From Lentisphaerota bacterium (lineage in GTDB: Bacteria > Verrucomicrobiota > Lentisphaeria > Victivallales > Victivallaceae), in NCBI GenBank assembly GCA_015061605.1, contig SUWH01000021.1:1-51852 (forward strand): a stretch of 51,852 bases of DNA, in the 5' to 3' direction. A program made the translations under genes and the position numbers. Every line of letters begins with the position of its first letter. The first letter of the stretch is position 1. The notes below the pieces were generated by a model. It saw only the letters and a list, made by a program, of their open reading frames with translations. It searched no databases and was not told the origin of the DNA. Positions 24,003-33,243 of the stretch are shown here, piece by piece.

Positions 24003-25835
24003 ATGAAAAAAATATTTGTTCTGATTGCCGGATTGCTGTTTGTTGTTCTCAATGCCGCCAATATCGACTGGCTGGTGAAAGTTGATAAAACTTCCACCGT
24101 CAAAGATGCTCAAAAAGCTTCTGTTGACGGAATTATGCCCAAAGACAGCAAAAAAGTAACCACCAAAGGCAGCGAAAATCTTCAGATCCACCGCATGGCA
24201 GGACGGCTTTATTTCAGCGGAACCGGGTTTCGCGGTATTGCCTGTGCCAAACTCACCTTTGACAATGACTGCACTCAAATGATCGGTTTCGGTGCTAATA
24301 ACTTCTGCACACTTTTCATCAATGGTGAACAGATCGCCACCACTGAACCCGGCGGCAACTTTTACCGTCCGATCCATGCGACAAATTATGTTAAAAATGT
24401 CAAGTTCAAAAAAGGTGACAATTTTGTGGCGATGTTTCTCCGTCCGGGGGCGATCGGTTGGGGATTTGCCTTTGACCTTATCCCTGATTTTTCCAAACTT
24501 CCGGCGACCGTACGCGAGCGTGACCGTTTGATCGAACAGCTTTTCCCGCCGGAAAAAGCGGGATTGGTCGCTAAAGAGTGTCTTTATTACACCTCCACGG
24601 ACAAGGTTTGTTTCAACTTTGAAACCGGTTTGCCCACCATGGCGGGTATCCGTTACAAAAAAGCAGGCGATAAGAGTGGTTCTATTGTCTGGGACAGTCA
24701 GGATGGTGTCCGGAGAAAAGCTTCGATCCACCGGGTCGAAATAAAAGGATTGAAGCCTGCAACGCAATACAATTATGAGGTGGTGGAGCTTGATCCCCGT
24801 ACGGCAAAGATCAAACCGCTTTCCAAAGGGAGTTTTACCACCTTCCCGGAAAAATCTGCCAATACTAAATTTATGATCATCAGCGACACCCAGTGCGATT
24901 GGATAATCCGCAAGACCATGGTGAAAAAAATGTTGGATATTTACGGCGGAAGAGATATGGATTTCTTCCTTTCTCTCGGAGATATGTCGGAAGGATTTCC
25001 CAATTTCCGTGATGAATACTTTACCAACTTTTATGATGAATTTCCGAAAAATAAATATCTTAAACCGGTGTTTTTTGTCCGGGGAAATCATGAATTCCGG
25101 GGACAGGACGGCTATAAATACAGCAGCTATTTCGGGAAAAGCTATTATGCATTCCGGCATGGAGATACTTTTGTTATCGTGCTTGAATCAGGTGAAGATA
25201 AGAGAACTTTCTTTACTCCCGGCCACTATACTTTGAGCACCGATACGGAATATTATTTTGCTGAACAGCGTGAATGGCTCCGCAAACTTATCGAAACTCC
25301 GGAATGCAAAACCGCAAAGCATCGTATCGTGTTGTCTCACGGAACACCGTTCAACAGTTTAAGTGCGACATTCTCCAAGAATATTGAAAGTATGGCCGGA
25401 GAATTTTTCTACGGCAAAAATCCCAAATGCAAGATCGATTTGTGGTTGTCTGCTCATACTCACGCACCTTATATGTATGATCCGGCTGCCGGGAAATTTT
25501 TCTGGATGGACAACTATCTTGTTTATGACAAAAAGGCAAAAGAGAACAAGGTAACCCCGGTTGAGCGCAAAAAAGCATTCGTGTTTAAGGAGCAGGATAA
25601 GAAAAATTTCCATTTCCCGATCATCGTCAATGACGGTCCAGGAGGAAGCGGCGTGCATCTTTCAGCACTACTTATTGAAACAACTCCGGAAAATATCAGA
25701 GTGAAAATGTTCCCGGTTTCGGAAACTGCTTCCACTTACAGCGATATGAAGGTCAAGGCTCCGATGCTTGATGTGGTGTTGGAACGGGGTAAGCCGGTCA
25801 GGATCAATTCAAGTAAACTGGTCGAAGTGAAATAA
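24003..25835 (+). CDS. Secreted calcineurin-like metallophosphoesterase
   Basis: 610 residues from ATG 24003 (GGAG six or seven bases upstream; a TTG at 23991 overlaps that site). A signal peptide is clear: MKKIFVLIAGLLFVVLNAA. Residues ~25-190 form an N-terminal beta domain, ~190-290 a fibronectin-like or purple-acid-phosphatase N-terminal domain (GLKPATQYNYEVVELD is typical). The catalytic domain follows: MIISDTQCDW, FLSLGDMSEGF, FVRGNHEFRG, IVLSHGTPF and WLSAHTHAPYMYD supply the Asp/Asn/His metal set. This layout matches secreted purple acid phosphatase-like enzymes. It is 14 bases downstream of the M20 gene and is followed by a clear terminator, so it closes the cluster. Confidence 0.88.
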   Translation: MKKIFVLIAGLLFVVLNAANIDWLVKVDKTSTVKDAQKASVDGIMPKDSKKVTTKGSENLQIHRMAGRLYFSGTGFRGIACAKLTFDNDCTQMIGFGANNFCTLFINGEQIATTEPGGNFYRPIHATNYVKNVKFKKGDNFVAMFLRPGAIGWGFAFDLIPDFSKLPATVRERDRLIEQLFPPEKAGLVAKECLYYTSTDKVCFNFETGLPTMAGIRYKKAGDKSGSIVWDSQDGVRRKASIHRVEIKGLKPATQYNYEVVELDPRTAKIKPLSKGSFTTFPEKSANTKFMIISDTQCDWIIRKTMVKKMLDIYGGRDMDFFLSLGDMSEGFPNFRDEYFTNFYDEFPKNKYLKPVFFVRGNHEFRGQDGYKYSSYFGKSYYAFRHGDTFVIVLESGEDKRTFFTPGHYTLSTDTEYYFAEQREWLRKLIETPECKTAKHRIVLSHGTPFNSLSATFSKNIESMAGEFFYGKNPKCKIDLWLSAHTHAPYMYDPAAGKFFWMDNYLVYDKKAKENKVTPVERKKAFVFKEQDKKNFHFPIIVNDGPGGSGVHLSALLIETTPENIRVKMFPVSETASTYSDMKVKAPMLDVVLERGKPVRINSSKLVEVK

Positions 25836-25846
25836 TATCTTAATGT

Positions 25847-25885
25847 CAGACGGCTGTTGTGTGCCGCCGTCTGCCATTTTTTTGT
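25847..25885 (+). terminator. Intrinsic terminator after the metallophosphoesterase gene
   Basis: CAGACGGC (25847-25854), an 11-base loop, GCCGTCTG (25866-25873), CCA and then seven T. It is a classic strong hairpin with a U-tract. Confidence 0.85.
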
Positions 25886-25988
25886 TATTGTCTCATTTCT
25901 TGTGAAAATCTTTACTGCGGCGGCGCAAGATTGCCCGCTATCCTCCGCCGTCCGTTGTTTTTTATGAGATGTCTGTGATTATTTTTGG
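25884..25988 (-). repeat. Mosaic intergenic repeat, copy D
   Basis: This compact copy links both kinds of end. The left 42 bases (25884-25925), read on the minus strand, match 587-629 of copy A; the right module (25945-25977) matches 10278-10310 of copy C with one difference. Between them lies GATTGCCCGC, the common core. No gene is present from 25886 to 26090; the rpmA promoter must lie in 25989-26080, but no convincing -35/-10 pair with normal spacing was found. Confidence 0.7.
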
Positions 25989-26090
25989 AAAAAAACAGCT
26001 TCAGTACTTGCATTTTTTAAAAAATGAGCTATTTTATACAAATGACAGTTTGATTAAATATTTAAATTTGAAATACAGGAGAAACTAATC

Positions 26091-26342
26091 ATGGCACATA
26101 AAAAAGGTCAGTCCAGCAGCCGCAATGGTCGTGACAGTCAGCCGAAATTCCTCGGTATCAAGGCTTACAGCAGCGAATTCGTCACCGCCGGTTCCATCAT
26201 CGTCCGTCAGCGCGGCACCCGCTTCCGTCCCGGCAACAATGTCGGTTGCGGACGCGATTTCACCCTCTTTGCTCTTTGTGACGGCACTGTCCAGTTCATC
26301 AAGACCCAACGTAAGGTCAACGTGATTCCGGCCGCCGAGTAA
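26091..26342 (+). CDS. rpmA: 50S ribosomal protein L27
   Basis: 83 residues, with the normal N-terminus [16 protein letters not shown] and the family signature [20 protein letters not shown]27 reaches the peptidyl-transferase centre with its N-terminus; no cleavable N-terminal extension of the Firmicutes type is present. AGGAG lies 8-9 bases before the ATG. The usual upstream partner rplU (L21) is absent here, but obg follows, after a terminator. Confidence 0.96.
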   Translation: MAHKKGQSSSRNGRDSQPKFLGIKAYSSEFVTAGSIIVRQRGTRFRPGNNVGCGRDFTLFALCDGTVQFIKTQRKVNVIPAAE

Positions 26343-26367
26343 TCTGCAAGGAAACGTGTGACTTGTC

Positions 26368-26405
26368 AAAACCCTGGCGGGGCGGAAAGCCCGGTCAGGG
26401 TTTTT
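26368..26405 (+). terminator. Intrinsic terminator between rpmA and obg
   Basis: AAAACCCTG (26368-26376) pairs with CAGGGTTTT, followed by T. The loop carries a second small GGGC/GCCC helix. It implies that rpmA can be transcribed apart from obg. Confidence 0.8.
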
Positions 26406-26446
26406 GTCTTGTTTAAAGTAGATCTATCAATATTCCGGAGAATCAG

Positions 26447-27541
26447 ATGTCTTTTATAGATAAAACCCAGATCAGAGTCAAAGCCGGTGACGGCGGCAGC
26501 GGTTCATGCAGTTTCCGCCGGGAAAAATTTATCCCCAAAGGTGGTCCCGACGGCGGCGACGGCGGGGCAGGAGGCAATGTTATTTTGGAAGCTTCCACCA
26601 GTGAATCCAGTCTGGTTTCTCTGGTATTCAAGCGCAGTTACCGCGCTAAAAACGGAACCAACGGTGCCGGAAAGGGTCTCTACGGACACAAAGGGGACGA
26701 TCTTATTCTCAAAGTTCCCGTCGGTACAGTGGTGCGTGACCTTGATTCCGGCGAAGTTATCGCCGATCTCGATGAAAACGGCGCGCAGGCGATCGTTGCC
26801 AACGGCGGCAGAGGCGGCAGGGGAAATATCCATTTTGCCACCAGTACCAACCGCGCTCCGCGCAAATTTGAGAGCGGACGCGAGGGCGAAGAACGCCAGT
26901 TGGAACTTGAGCTGAAAATGATTGCCGATGCCGGTCTGGTCGGCTATCCCAATGCCGGTAAATCAACGCTTATATCCAATTTGAGCGATGCAAGACCCAA
27001 GGTCGCACCGTATCCATTTACCACCTTGCATCCGGTCGTGGGCGTGGTCGAATATCCTGATTACCGGCGGTTGACACTGGCAGATATTCCCGGACTTATT
27101 GACGGCGCGCACCGCAATGTCGGTCTTGGACACGCTTTTTTGCGCCATATCGAACGTACCAGTGTACTGCTTTATGTATTGGATATGGGAGGAGTTGACG
27201 GTCGCGCTCCGTGGGATGACCTTGTCAGTCTGGAGCAGGAACTTGAACTCTATCTGCCCGGGCTTTCCAAACGGCCTTCATTGATCGTTGCCAACAAGAT
27301 GGACTTACCTGATGCGGAAGCCAATCTGGCGGAACTCAAACAGCGCCTTGCCGGTGATGCGCGGGAAATCATTCCCGTTTCTGTCGGACTGGGCGAAACC
27401 GGCATCCTTGCCGACCGTATACGCGAACTGGTTTTTGCCCGCCGCGCGGAGTTGGAAAGAGAAAAAATGCTCGCAAAAAAAGAAAATATTCCGGAAACGG
27501 CAGAGGATACTTCCGCTTCCGGTGAGATAATTCTTGAATAA
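26447..27541 (+). CDS. obgE: Obg family GTPase
   Basis: 364 residues. It has an N-terminal Gly-rich OBG fold (residues ~1-158; GDGGSGSCSFRREKFIPKGG and GGDGGAGGNV) and a G domain with G1 GYPNAGKST (166-174), switch I region PYPFTTLHPVVG, G3 DIPGLIDGA (213-221) and G4 NKMD (283-286). Obg is needed for late 50S assembly and stress control. The acidic tail is short. CGGAGA serves as ribosome site. It is followed by glnS after 26 bases. Confidence 0.96.
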   Translation: MSFIDKTQIRVKAGDGGSGSCSFRREKFIPKGGPDGGDGGAGGNVILEASTSESSLVSLVFKRSYRAKNGTNGAGKGLYGHKGDDLILKVPVGTVVRDLDSGEVIADLDENGAQAIVANGGRGGRGNIHFATSTNRAPRKFESGREGEERQLELELKMIADAGLVGYPNAGKSTLISNLSDARPKVAPYPFTTLHPVVGVVEYPDYRRLTLADIPGLIDGAHRNVGLGHAFLRHIERTSVLLYVLDMGGVDGRAPWDDLVSLEQELELYLPGLSKRPSLIVANKMDLPDAEANLAELKQRLAGDAREIIPVSVGLGETGILADRIRELVFARRAELEREKMLAKKENIPETAEDTSASGEIILE

Positions 27542-27567
27542 TCATCTTTATATAAGGAATAAAAATC

Positions 27568-29241
27568 ATGGCTGCTGATGTCGAAGTCAAAAACGAACCG
27601 CTGGATTTTATCCGCGAGATAGTTACCGAAGATTTGCGCAACAATAAAAATGACGGCAAAGTCGTCACCCGTTTCCCGCCTGAACCCAACGGCTATTTAC
27701 ACATCGGTCACGCCAAGGCGATCTGTCTTGACTTCGGTGTTGCGGCCGAATACGGCGGTATCTGCAACTTGCGCATGGATGATACCAACCCGACCAAAGA
27801 AGATACCGAATATGTCGATTCCATAGTCAACGATGTCCGCTGGCTCGGATTTGAACCGGCAGCTCTCTACTATGCCAGCGACTACTTTGACAAGATGTAC
27901 GATTGCGCCGTGGAACTTATCAAACGCGGCAAAGCCTATATCTGTACTCTTTCCAATGAGGAGTGGGACGAATACCGCGGCGATTTGAGCAAGCCGGGTA
28001 AGGAGTCTCCCGGACGGTTGCGCTCCATTGAAGAGAACCTCGATCTCTTCACCCGGATGCGTGCCGGTGAATTTGAAGATGGTTCCATGGTTTTGCGTGC
28101 CAAAATCGATATGGCAAGTCCCAATATCAATATGCGCGACCCGGTCATCTACCGCATCCGCCGGGTGGAACACTTCCGTCACGGCAACAAGTACTGTATT
28201 TATCCGATGTACGACTTTGCGCACCCGCTGGAAGATGCCTTTGAAGGTGTCACCCACAGCTTCTGCACTCTGGAATTTGAGATCCACCGCCCGCTGTACG
28301 ACTGGGTGTTGGAAGCATTGGATTATCCCCACCGGCCGCGTCAGATCGAATTCTCCCGTCTCAACCTCACCAATACGGTGATGAGCAAGCGCAAACTTTT
28401 GCAGCTGGTCAAAGAAAACCATGTTTCCGGATGGGATGATCCCCGTATGCCCACCATCTGCGGTCTCCGCCGTCGCGGTGTGCCTGCCGCCGCCATCCGC
28501 AAGATGTGCAAAGCGGTCGGCGTGACCAAATTTGACGGTATCACTTCCATGGCGCTGCTCGAACACTGCATCCGTGAAGAATTGAACAGTACCGCTTCGC
28601 GTTATATGGCGGTTCTCGATCCTTTGAAAGTCACTATCACCAACTTCCCTGAAGAGGGCGTTGAGCCGCTTGATGCGGTCAACAATCCGGAAGATCCCGC
28701 TGCCGGAAGCCGCAAAATTTCTTTCGGTAAAACTTTGTGGATCGACAAAGCCGACTTTATGCTTGAGCCGCCGAAAGGATATTTCCGTCTTGCTCCCGGA
28801 GCCGAAGTCCGTTTGCGTTACGGTTACTTCATCCGTTGTGTCGATGTGGTCAAAGATGCCAGCGGCGAAGTCATTGAAGTCAAATGTACCTTTGATCCCG
28901 AAACCCGCGGCGGCAACGCGCCCGACGGCCGCAAGGTCAAAGGAACCATCCACTGGGTCAATGCTGAAGACTGCATCGAAGCGGAAATCCGTCTCTATGA
29001 CCGGCTCTTCACCGTTGAACAGCCCGGAGCCGATGGAGTCGATTTCCTCACCCAGCTCAATCCCGATTCCATCAAGAGCGTCAACGCAGTCATGGAAAAA
29101 TCTCTGGATGCGTTGAAAGTTGGCGAAGTCGTCCAGTTTGAACGGGTCGGTTACTTCGCCTGTGATCAGGATTCAACTGCGGAACGCAAAGTTTTCAACC
29201 GCACTGTTACGTTGAAAGATTCCTGGGCCAAGAAAAAATAA
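27568..29241 (+). CDS. glnS: Glutaminyl-tRNA synthetase
   Basis: 557 residues, normal for bacterial GlnRS. It charges tRNA-Gln directly. The class I motifs are [14 protein letters not shown] (HIGH at 45-48) and VMSKR (271-275, the KMSKS equivalent). The [12 protein letters not shown] stretch and the two C-terminal beta-barrel anticodon domains (~340-557, beginning [13 protein letters not shown]) are typical. A GlnRS rather than a GluRS is supported by the [14 protein letters not shown] context and barrel domains. AAGGA lies nine bases upstream; a strong terminator follows. Confidence 0.96.
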   Translation: MAADVEVKNEPLDFIREIVTEDLRNNKNDGKVVTRFPPEPNGYLHIGHAKAICLDFGVAAEYGGICNLRMDDTNPTKEDTEYVDSIVNDVRWLGFEPAALYYASDYFDKMYDCAVELIKRGKAYICTLSNEEWDEYRGDLSKPGKESPGRLRSIEENLDLFTRMRAGEFEDGSMVLRAKIDMASPNINMRDPVIYRIRRVEHFRHGNKYCIYPMYDFAHPLEDAFEGVTHSFCTLEFEIHRPLYDWVLEALDYPHRPRQIEFSRLNLTNTVMSKRKLLQLVKENHVSGWDDPRMPTICGLRRRGVPAAAIRKMCKAVGVTKFDGITSMALLEHCIREELNSTASRYMAVLDPLKVTITNFPEEGVEPLDAVNNPEDPAAGSRKISFGKTLWIDKADFMLEPPKGYFRLAPGAEVRLRYGYFIRCVDVVKDASGEVIEVKCTFDPETRGGNAPDGRKVKGTIHWVNAEDCIEAEIRLYDRLFTVEQPGADGVDFLTQLNPDSIKSVNAVMEKSLDALKVGEVVQFERVGYFACDQDSTAERKVFNRTVTLKDSWAKKK

Positions 29242-29264
29242 GCCGCAAATATAGAATCTTTTTC

Positions 29265-29298
29265 AAACAGCATTATCCGTCATGAGTAATGCTGTTTT
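29265..29298 (+). terminator. Intrinsic terminator after glnS
   Basis: AAACAGCATTA (29265-29275), 11-base loop, TAATGCTGTTT (29287-29297) with following T. The 11-bp stem is perfect, so it could work in both directions. Confidence 0.8.
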
Positions 29299-29343
29299 TC
29301 TGTCTATGGATGATTATGACTTCAAATATTACTTAAAGTTGTA

Positions 29344-29394
29344 TTGAATATCCTTTTTTTGCGGTTATATTATGAATGACCGCAAAAAAAGGAT
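29344..29394 (+). promoter_or_regulatory. Promoter flanked by a perfect 16-bp inverted repeat, upstream of the LacI-type regulator
   Basis: The arms 29350-29365 and 29379-29394 (ATCCTTTTTTTGCGGT and its exact complement) enclose 13 bases. TTGAAT (29344-29349) and TATATT (29366-29371) form a promoter whose 16-base spacer is the left arm itself, with the -10 box in the loop. The right arm covers the AAAGGA ribosome site (29388-29393) seven bases before the ATG at 29401. It could be an operator for autorepression or an mRNA structure hiding the ribosome site. Confidence 0.6.
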
Positions 29395-29400
29395 CTTTTT

Positions 29401-30336
29401 ATGAATCAGTGTGAAATTGCCAAAAAACTCGGCATATCGCAAAGTGCCGTTTCTCTGGTTCTGCGTGACCCGACCACCACCCGGGTTTCGGCAGAAAAAA
29501 AAGAGTTGATCATACACTGTTTAAAAAGCAATGTCAATGCCAACGCTTCCGGATGCAAGCGCACTTGGAACATCGGTTATCTCACCGATCCCACGCAGAA
29601 TATCCATTCGGAATTTTTTCAATCTTCTCTCCACGGTGCCGAAGAGGAGTCTGCGCACTGTCACTACAATCTGATTTTGGAGTGTCTGCGCAATTCCAAT
29701 ATAAATCTGCTGCGCAAAAATAAAGTTGACGGTCTTATCGTCCGTTCCGGAAAAGTGCTGGAGGTTTTGAAAGAAAGTTCTTCTTCTCTCCCTGCCGTTC
29801 TGCTCAACTGTTCCACCGATATTCTGCAATATGATGCGGTGATGCCGGATAACCGGGGCGGGATGTTCAAGATCGCCGCTTATCTGGCGCAGAGAGGGTG
29901 TGAAAATGTGGTGTTTTTCTGTCTGCGTGACTCCTATTCTCCATACAGCTGCAACTATCAGGAACGGCGCAACGCTTTCGGTGATGCCTGTGGCGTTTAC
30001 GGGATCGTTCCGGAGTTCATCGATATTCCCATGCCGGTCGGAGCAGTTGAGACAGAGGATTTTATCCGGAACATACTGCCGGAGTCACAGCTTCCGGATG
30101 CGGTGGTTTCGGTCAACCATTTTTACGCGGCAGTGACGAAAAAAGTCTTTCCGCAGTTGACTGTCGCTGCCGGAGATAATAAGATGGAGCGCGGTTTTGA
30201 AAATGACTGCTTTCCGATGCTGGTTCAGGATGGGGTCAGCATGGGAAAAATGGCGGTGGAACTTTTGATGAAACGGATCATCGACCCGGAACGCAAACCC
30301 GTCCGGGTTAATTGTGATATGGATTTAAAAATATGA
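29401..30336 (+). CDS. LacI family-like transcriptional regulator
   Basis: 311 residues. The N-terminus MNQCEIAKKLGISQSAVSLVLRDP is a LacI-type helix-turn-helix (residues 3-23). The rest resembles a periplasmic-binding-protein effector domain: NIGYLTDPTQNIHSEFFQSSLHGAEEE (start of subdomain 1), KVDGLIVRSGK, and MFKIAAYLAQRGCENVVFF. The C-terminal ...VQDGVSMGKMAVELLMKRI is typical of the family. It is rather short and the hinge helix is not obvious. It heads a cluster of sugar genes (30344-34067) and sits behind a strong inverted repeat, suggesting it represses itself and this cluster. The ligand is probably a sugar or sugar phosphate; this is inference. Confidence 0.8.
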   Translation: MNQCEIAKKLGISQSAVSLVLRDPTTTRVSAEKKELIIHCLKSNVNANASGCKRTWNIGYLTDPTQNIHSEFFQSSLHGAEEESAHCHYNLILECLRNSNINLLRKNKVDGLIVRSGKVLEVLKESSSSLPAVLLNCSTDILQYDAVMPDNRGGMFKIAAYLAQRGCENVVFFCLRDSYSPYSCNYQERRNAFGDACGVYGIVPEFIDIPMPVGAVETEDFIRNILPESQLPDAVVSVNHFYAAVTKKVFPQLTVAAGDNKMERGFENDCFPMLVQDGVSMGKMAVELLMKRIIDPERKPVRVNCDMDLKI

Positions 30337-30343
30337 GGTGATT

Positions 30344-31255
30344 ATGAAAATCGTCAATTTGAATGAACATCCGGAAATTTTCCGGGGATGCGGCGCGCCG
30401 GGACGGCGGATGACTGATAAACTGGTGGAACTTTTCAGCACTGCTGATAAGTATTTGTGGCGGGCTTTGTGTCCCTCCGGCGTACGGCTCGATTTTATCA
30501 CCGACAGTGAAGTGATCGAATACAGTCTCGCTTTCGGAAAACCGGTCCGCCAGATTTTTACCAGTGATATTTTTATCGACGGCGAATTGACCACCGTTGA
30601 CGGCGAAGGTCCTCACACCATCGCTTTGAAGCCGGGAAAAAAACATGTGGTCATCCATCTGCCGCATCTGGTGGTTTTGGAAAAAGTCGAATTGAAAATT
30701 TCTAACGATGCCGCTGTTGAAGCCGCCCCGGTTCCAGCTGAACGCGTACTTTTTTGCGGTGACTCGATCTGTCAGGGCATGGTCACTTCAACTCCGTCAA
30801 AGGCATTGGTTCCGCTTGCTTGTGCCGCATTGGATATGGAATTTATCAACACCTCCGTCGGCGGGGCGAAAATGAGCGCGGAACATCTCAAATATACGAT
30901 GGAGATATCCGGCGATATCCTCGTTCTCGCCCTCGGTGTCAACGATGCCATCGGTAAAGTTTCCTACGATGAGTTCCGCACCAAAACGGAGGAAACCTTT
31001 GCCGCGATGGCAGAATTTCCCGGTAAAAAACTGGTGATATTGCCCATTCCCAATGTCGCTGCTTCAACACCTGACCTGGCGGTGTACCGGGAGATCATCC
31101 GTTTTATTGCCGTTCAGTATCCGGAGATAAAAATTATTGACGGTTATGAATTTTTTCCGGCGAATGCGGAACTTTACCGGGATAATACCCACCCCAATGA
31201 TGAGGGTTCAAAGATCTATGCCAAAGCATTGATAAATGCAGTTGAAACTTTATAA
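30344..31255 (+). CDS. SGNH/GDSL hydrolase with N-terminal beta domain
   Basis: 303 residues from ATG 30344, directly after GAGGTG that overlaps the stop of the regulator. Residues ~1-125 form an N-terminal beta-sandwich (DGELTTVDGEGPHTIALKPG), and the SGNH domain follows: LFCGDSICQG (Ser), TSVGGAK (Gly), LALGVNDAIG (Asn) and RDNTHPNDEG (Asp, His). The two-domain order resembles carbohydrate esterase family 2/DUF4886-like acetylesterases, in which the jelly-roll domain helps bind sugar. There is no signal peptide. It is probably a cytoplasmic deacetylase for an acetylated sugar, as its neighbours handle sugar phosphates. Confidence 0.8.
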   Translation: MKIVNLNEHPEIFRGCGAPGRRMTDKLVELFSTADKYLWRALCPSGVRLDFITDSEVIEYSLAFGKPVRQIFTSDIFIDGELTTVDGEGPHTIALKPGKKHVVIHLPHLVVLEKVELKISNDAAVEAAPVPAERVLFCGDSICQGMVTSTPSKALVPLACAALDMEFINTSVGGAKMSAEHLKYTMEISGDILVLALGVNDAIGKVSYDEFRTKTEETFAAMAEFPGKKLVILPIPNVAASTPDLAVYREIIRFIAVQYPEIKIIDGYEFFPANAELYRDNTHPNDEGSKIYAKALINAVETL

Positions 31256-31284
31256 ATCTCACACAACCAAAAGGAGAAGAGAAA

Positions 31285-32028
31285 ATGAGAGATTTCATGA
31301 AAGAGTATCTGAACGAACTTGAACGCCGCCTCGAGATGATTCTTGAGAATCAGCGTGAGATGTTCGACCGCGCCGCCCGTATGATCGCCGATCAGATCAA
31401 AGCGGACAAGCTGGTTTACGTTTTCGGTTCCGGCGGACACAGCAACATGATGGGCGAAGAGATGTTCCACCGTGCCGGCGGTCTGGCCTGTATCAGCCCG
31501 CTTTTTGCCGACTCCATCCGCATCCCGCACATTCCTTTCGGCGAACGCTGCGCGCAGCTTGCCCCCTATATCCTCGATGCCTACAATGTCGGCAAAGATG
31601 ATCTGCTTATTCTGGTCAACGGCTACGGCATCAACCCTGTGACCATCGAAACCGCTCTGGAATGTCAGAAACGCGGTGTCAAAGTCATCGCGGTCACTTC
31701 CACCGACTACGCTGAAAAACTTCCCAAAGATTTCCACGGTCGTCACCCCTCCGGCAAGAACCTCCATGAGATGTTCCCGGTGACCTTGCTCACCTATATG
31801 GAATACGGCGACGCTATTCTGGAAATGCCCGGTATCGCCAGCAAGATCGGTCCCTATTCCACCTTCAGTAACGCCTTTATCTGCAACGCCATGGTCATCC
31901 GTGCCTGCGAATTTCTGGTCAATGAAGGCATCGAACCGCCCATCATCAACAGCATCAACGTTGAAGGCGGTCTGGAAAAGAACCAGAAACTTTATGCCAA
32001 ATACCGTCCGCTCATCAAGTGGCTCTGA
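31285..32028 (+). CDS. SIS domain protein (sugar isomerase-like, UPF0309 type)
   Basis: 247 residues. It shows a single SIS domain with the phosphosugar-binding pattern KLVYVFGSGGHSNMMGEEMFHRAGG (~42-66), DLLILVNGYGINPVTIETALECQKRG and VKVIAVTSTDYAEKLP. This arrangement matches the UPF0309/YjlA-type proteins that sit in sugar-phosphate operons. It probably binds or isomerises a phosphorylated (amino) sugar. AAGGAG precedes the ATG, and codon use is strongly biased. It lies between an SGNH hydrolase and an unknown barrel-like protein, all in one transcript. Confidence 0.82.
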   Translation: MRDFMKEYLNELERRLEMILENQREMFDRAARMIADQIKADKLVYVFGSGGHSNMMGEEMFHRAGGLACISPLFADSIRIPHIPFGERCAQLAPYILDAYNVGKDDLLILVNGYGINPVTIETALECQKRGVKVIAVTSTDYAEKLPKDFHGRHPSGKNLHEMFPVTLLTYMEYGDAILEMPGIASKIGPYSTFSNAFICNAMVIRACEFLVNEGIEPPIINSINVEGGLEKNQKLYAKYRPLIKWL

Positions 32029-32043
32029 TAAAAGGAAAATATT

Positions 32044-33243
32044 ATGAATATCCCTTACGAACAGCTCGAACCCAAGGCCGCATTGAAGGTCTACTGCGAC
32101 TGGATCATGGAACAGCTTCCCCGGTTCCGGAATCCGCCTTTTGAGTGGTATTTCCTCTTTTACCCCATCCGTACATTGCTGATGGGCGCGCGTATTCTGA
32201 ATTGCAAAGAGTACGCCGAAGCGACCTGGCCATTTCTGGATCACTATGTCGAAGAACAGCTCCCAAACGGCGCATTGACCAGCAACTTCCGCGGACAGCC
32301 CGCCGCCACCATGACCCAGAAGGATATTGAAGACCTTCTCCGTAACGGCAAGCTCAATCTGGCGGACAACGGTTCCAACGTTCACGGTTTGCTTCAGGCT
32401 GCCGTCACCATGACCGATGATGAACACCGCGAACGCTATCTCAGTGCCGCCAAAAAGTGGCTGGACGGCTGGGTTCCCATCTGGGCTCTGCCCAATGGTT
32501 CTTACGGCAACGGTATCTGGGTCGGTCACAAGCTCAACGGACCTTATTCGATGGCGATGAATGTATGTTCAGCGTTTGCCGCTTACAGCATCATCACCGG
32601 AGATGATCACTATATCAAAAACGCCGAAGGCTTCGCCATGTTCCAGTGCGACAACTGGCATCCCTGCGGTGCGCCGATCCGCTACAACCTCTATCCGGTT
32701 CCGAGCAATGACACATTGTGCGGCGATTATTCGCGCATCTTCTATCTTATGGAAGGTCTGGTCTGGACGCACTTTGCTTCCAAAAATCAGGAGGTCAAAG
32801 ACCGTATTGCCGGCCGTCTTACCGAATGGTTTGAAAAAGAGCTCATCAACCGCTGGCCCGAAGATCGCGGCTGGTTCAATATGAACCGCGCCAGTATCAA
32901 ATACAAAGGTTCTGAACTGACTGATCCGGCTACCGGAATCACCTATACTTGCAGTTCCGAGGATGCCCGCTTCTACTGGCAGAGCTCCAAATGCTGTGCC
33001 ATCCCGCACCTGTACAGCTACTATCTCAACCACATCGATGATCGCGCCGATATGCGTTCGATGTTTGAACGCGGCGGAATGTATCTCTCCAATCCGCTGA
33101 AAGCGCGGATGCTGGGGGTCATGGCGCAGGATGTCGTGCCTGACTTCTGCATGCAGGCGACCGGTTTCGCCGGTTTGACGGTGGCGGAAGCTGCCGATCC
33201 GGACAGCTGCTTCAAAGCCTATACCGAAGGTACCAAAGCGTGA
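32044..33243 (+). CDS. Probable (alpha/alpha)6-barrel protein, sugar-related
   Basis: 399 residues, no signal peptide. It is rich in paired helices with aromatic clusters (EWYFLFYPIRTLLMGARIL, GSNVHGLLQAAVTMTDDEH, ALPNGSYGNGIWVGHKLNGP), as in GH88/GH105-type or epimerase-type six-hairpin barrels. Tryptophan and Asp/His residues in conserved-looking loops (CDNWHPCGAPIRYN, SSKCCAIPHLYSYY) would line an active site. I cannot name a family. It overlaps the next gene by 4 bases (GTGA junction) and shares a transcript with SIS and mutarotase genes, so it may act on a cytoplasmic sugar or sugar phosphate. Confidence 0.55.
   Translation: MNIPYEQLEPKAALKVYCDWIMEQLPRFRNPPFEWYFLFYPIRTLLMGARILNCKEYAEATWPFLDHYVEEQLPNGALTSNFRGQPAATMTQKDIEDLLRNGKLNLADNGSNVHGLLQAAVTMTDDEHRERYLSAAKKWLDGWVPIWALPNGSYGNGIWVGHKLNGPYSMAMNVCSAFAAYSIITGDDHYIKNAEGFAMFQCDNWHPCGAPIRYNLYPVPSNDTLCGDYSRIFYLMEGLVWTHFASKNQEVKDRIAGRLTEWFEKELINRWPEDRGWFNMNRASIKYKGSELTDPATGITYTCSSEDARFYWQSSKCCAIPHLYSYYLNHIDDRADMRSMFERGGMYLSNPLKARMLGVMAQDVVPDFCMQATGFAGLTVAEAADPDSCFKAYTEGTKA

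Noticed and set aside
24003-24003. Alternative TTG start at 23991 for the metallophosphoesterase
   Set aside because: The TTG overlaps the GGAG ribosome site, and the ATG at 24003 directly gives a signal peptide.
27697-28953. 418-codon open frame antisense to glnS
   Set aside because: glnS on the other strand is certain; the antisense frame is a by-product of strong codon bias and its translation has no recognisable motif.
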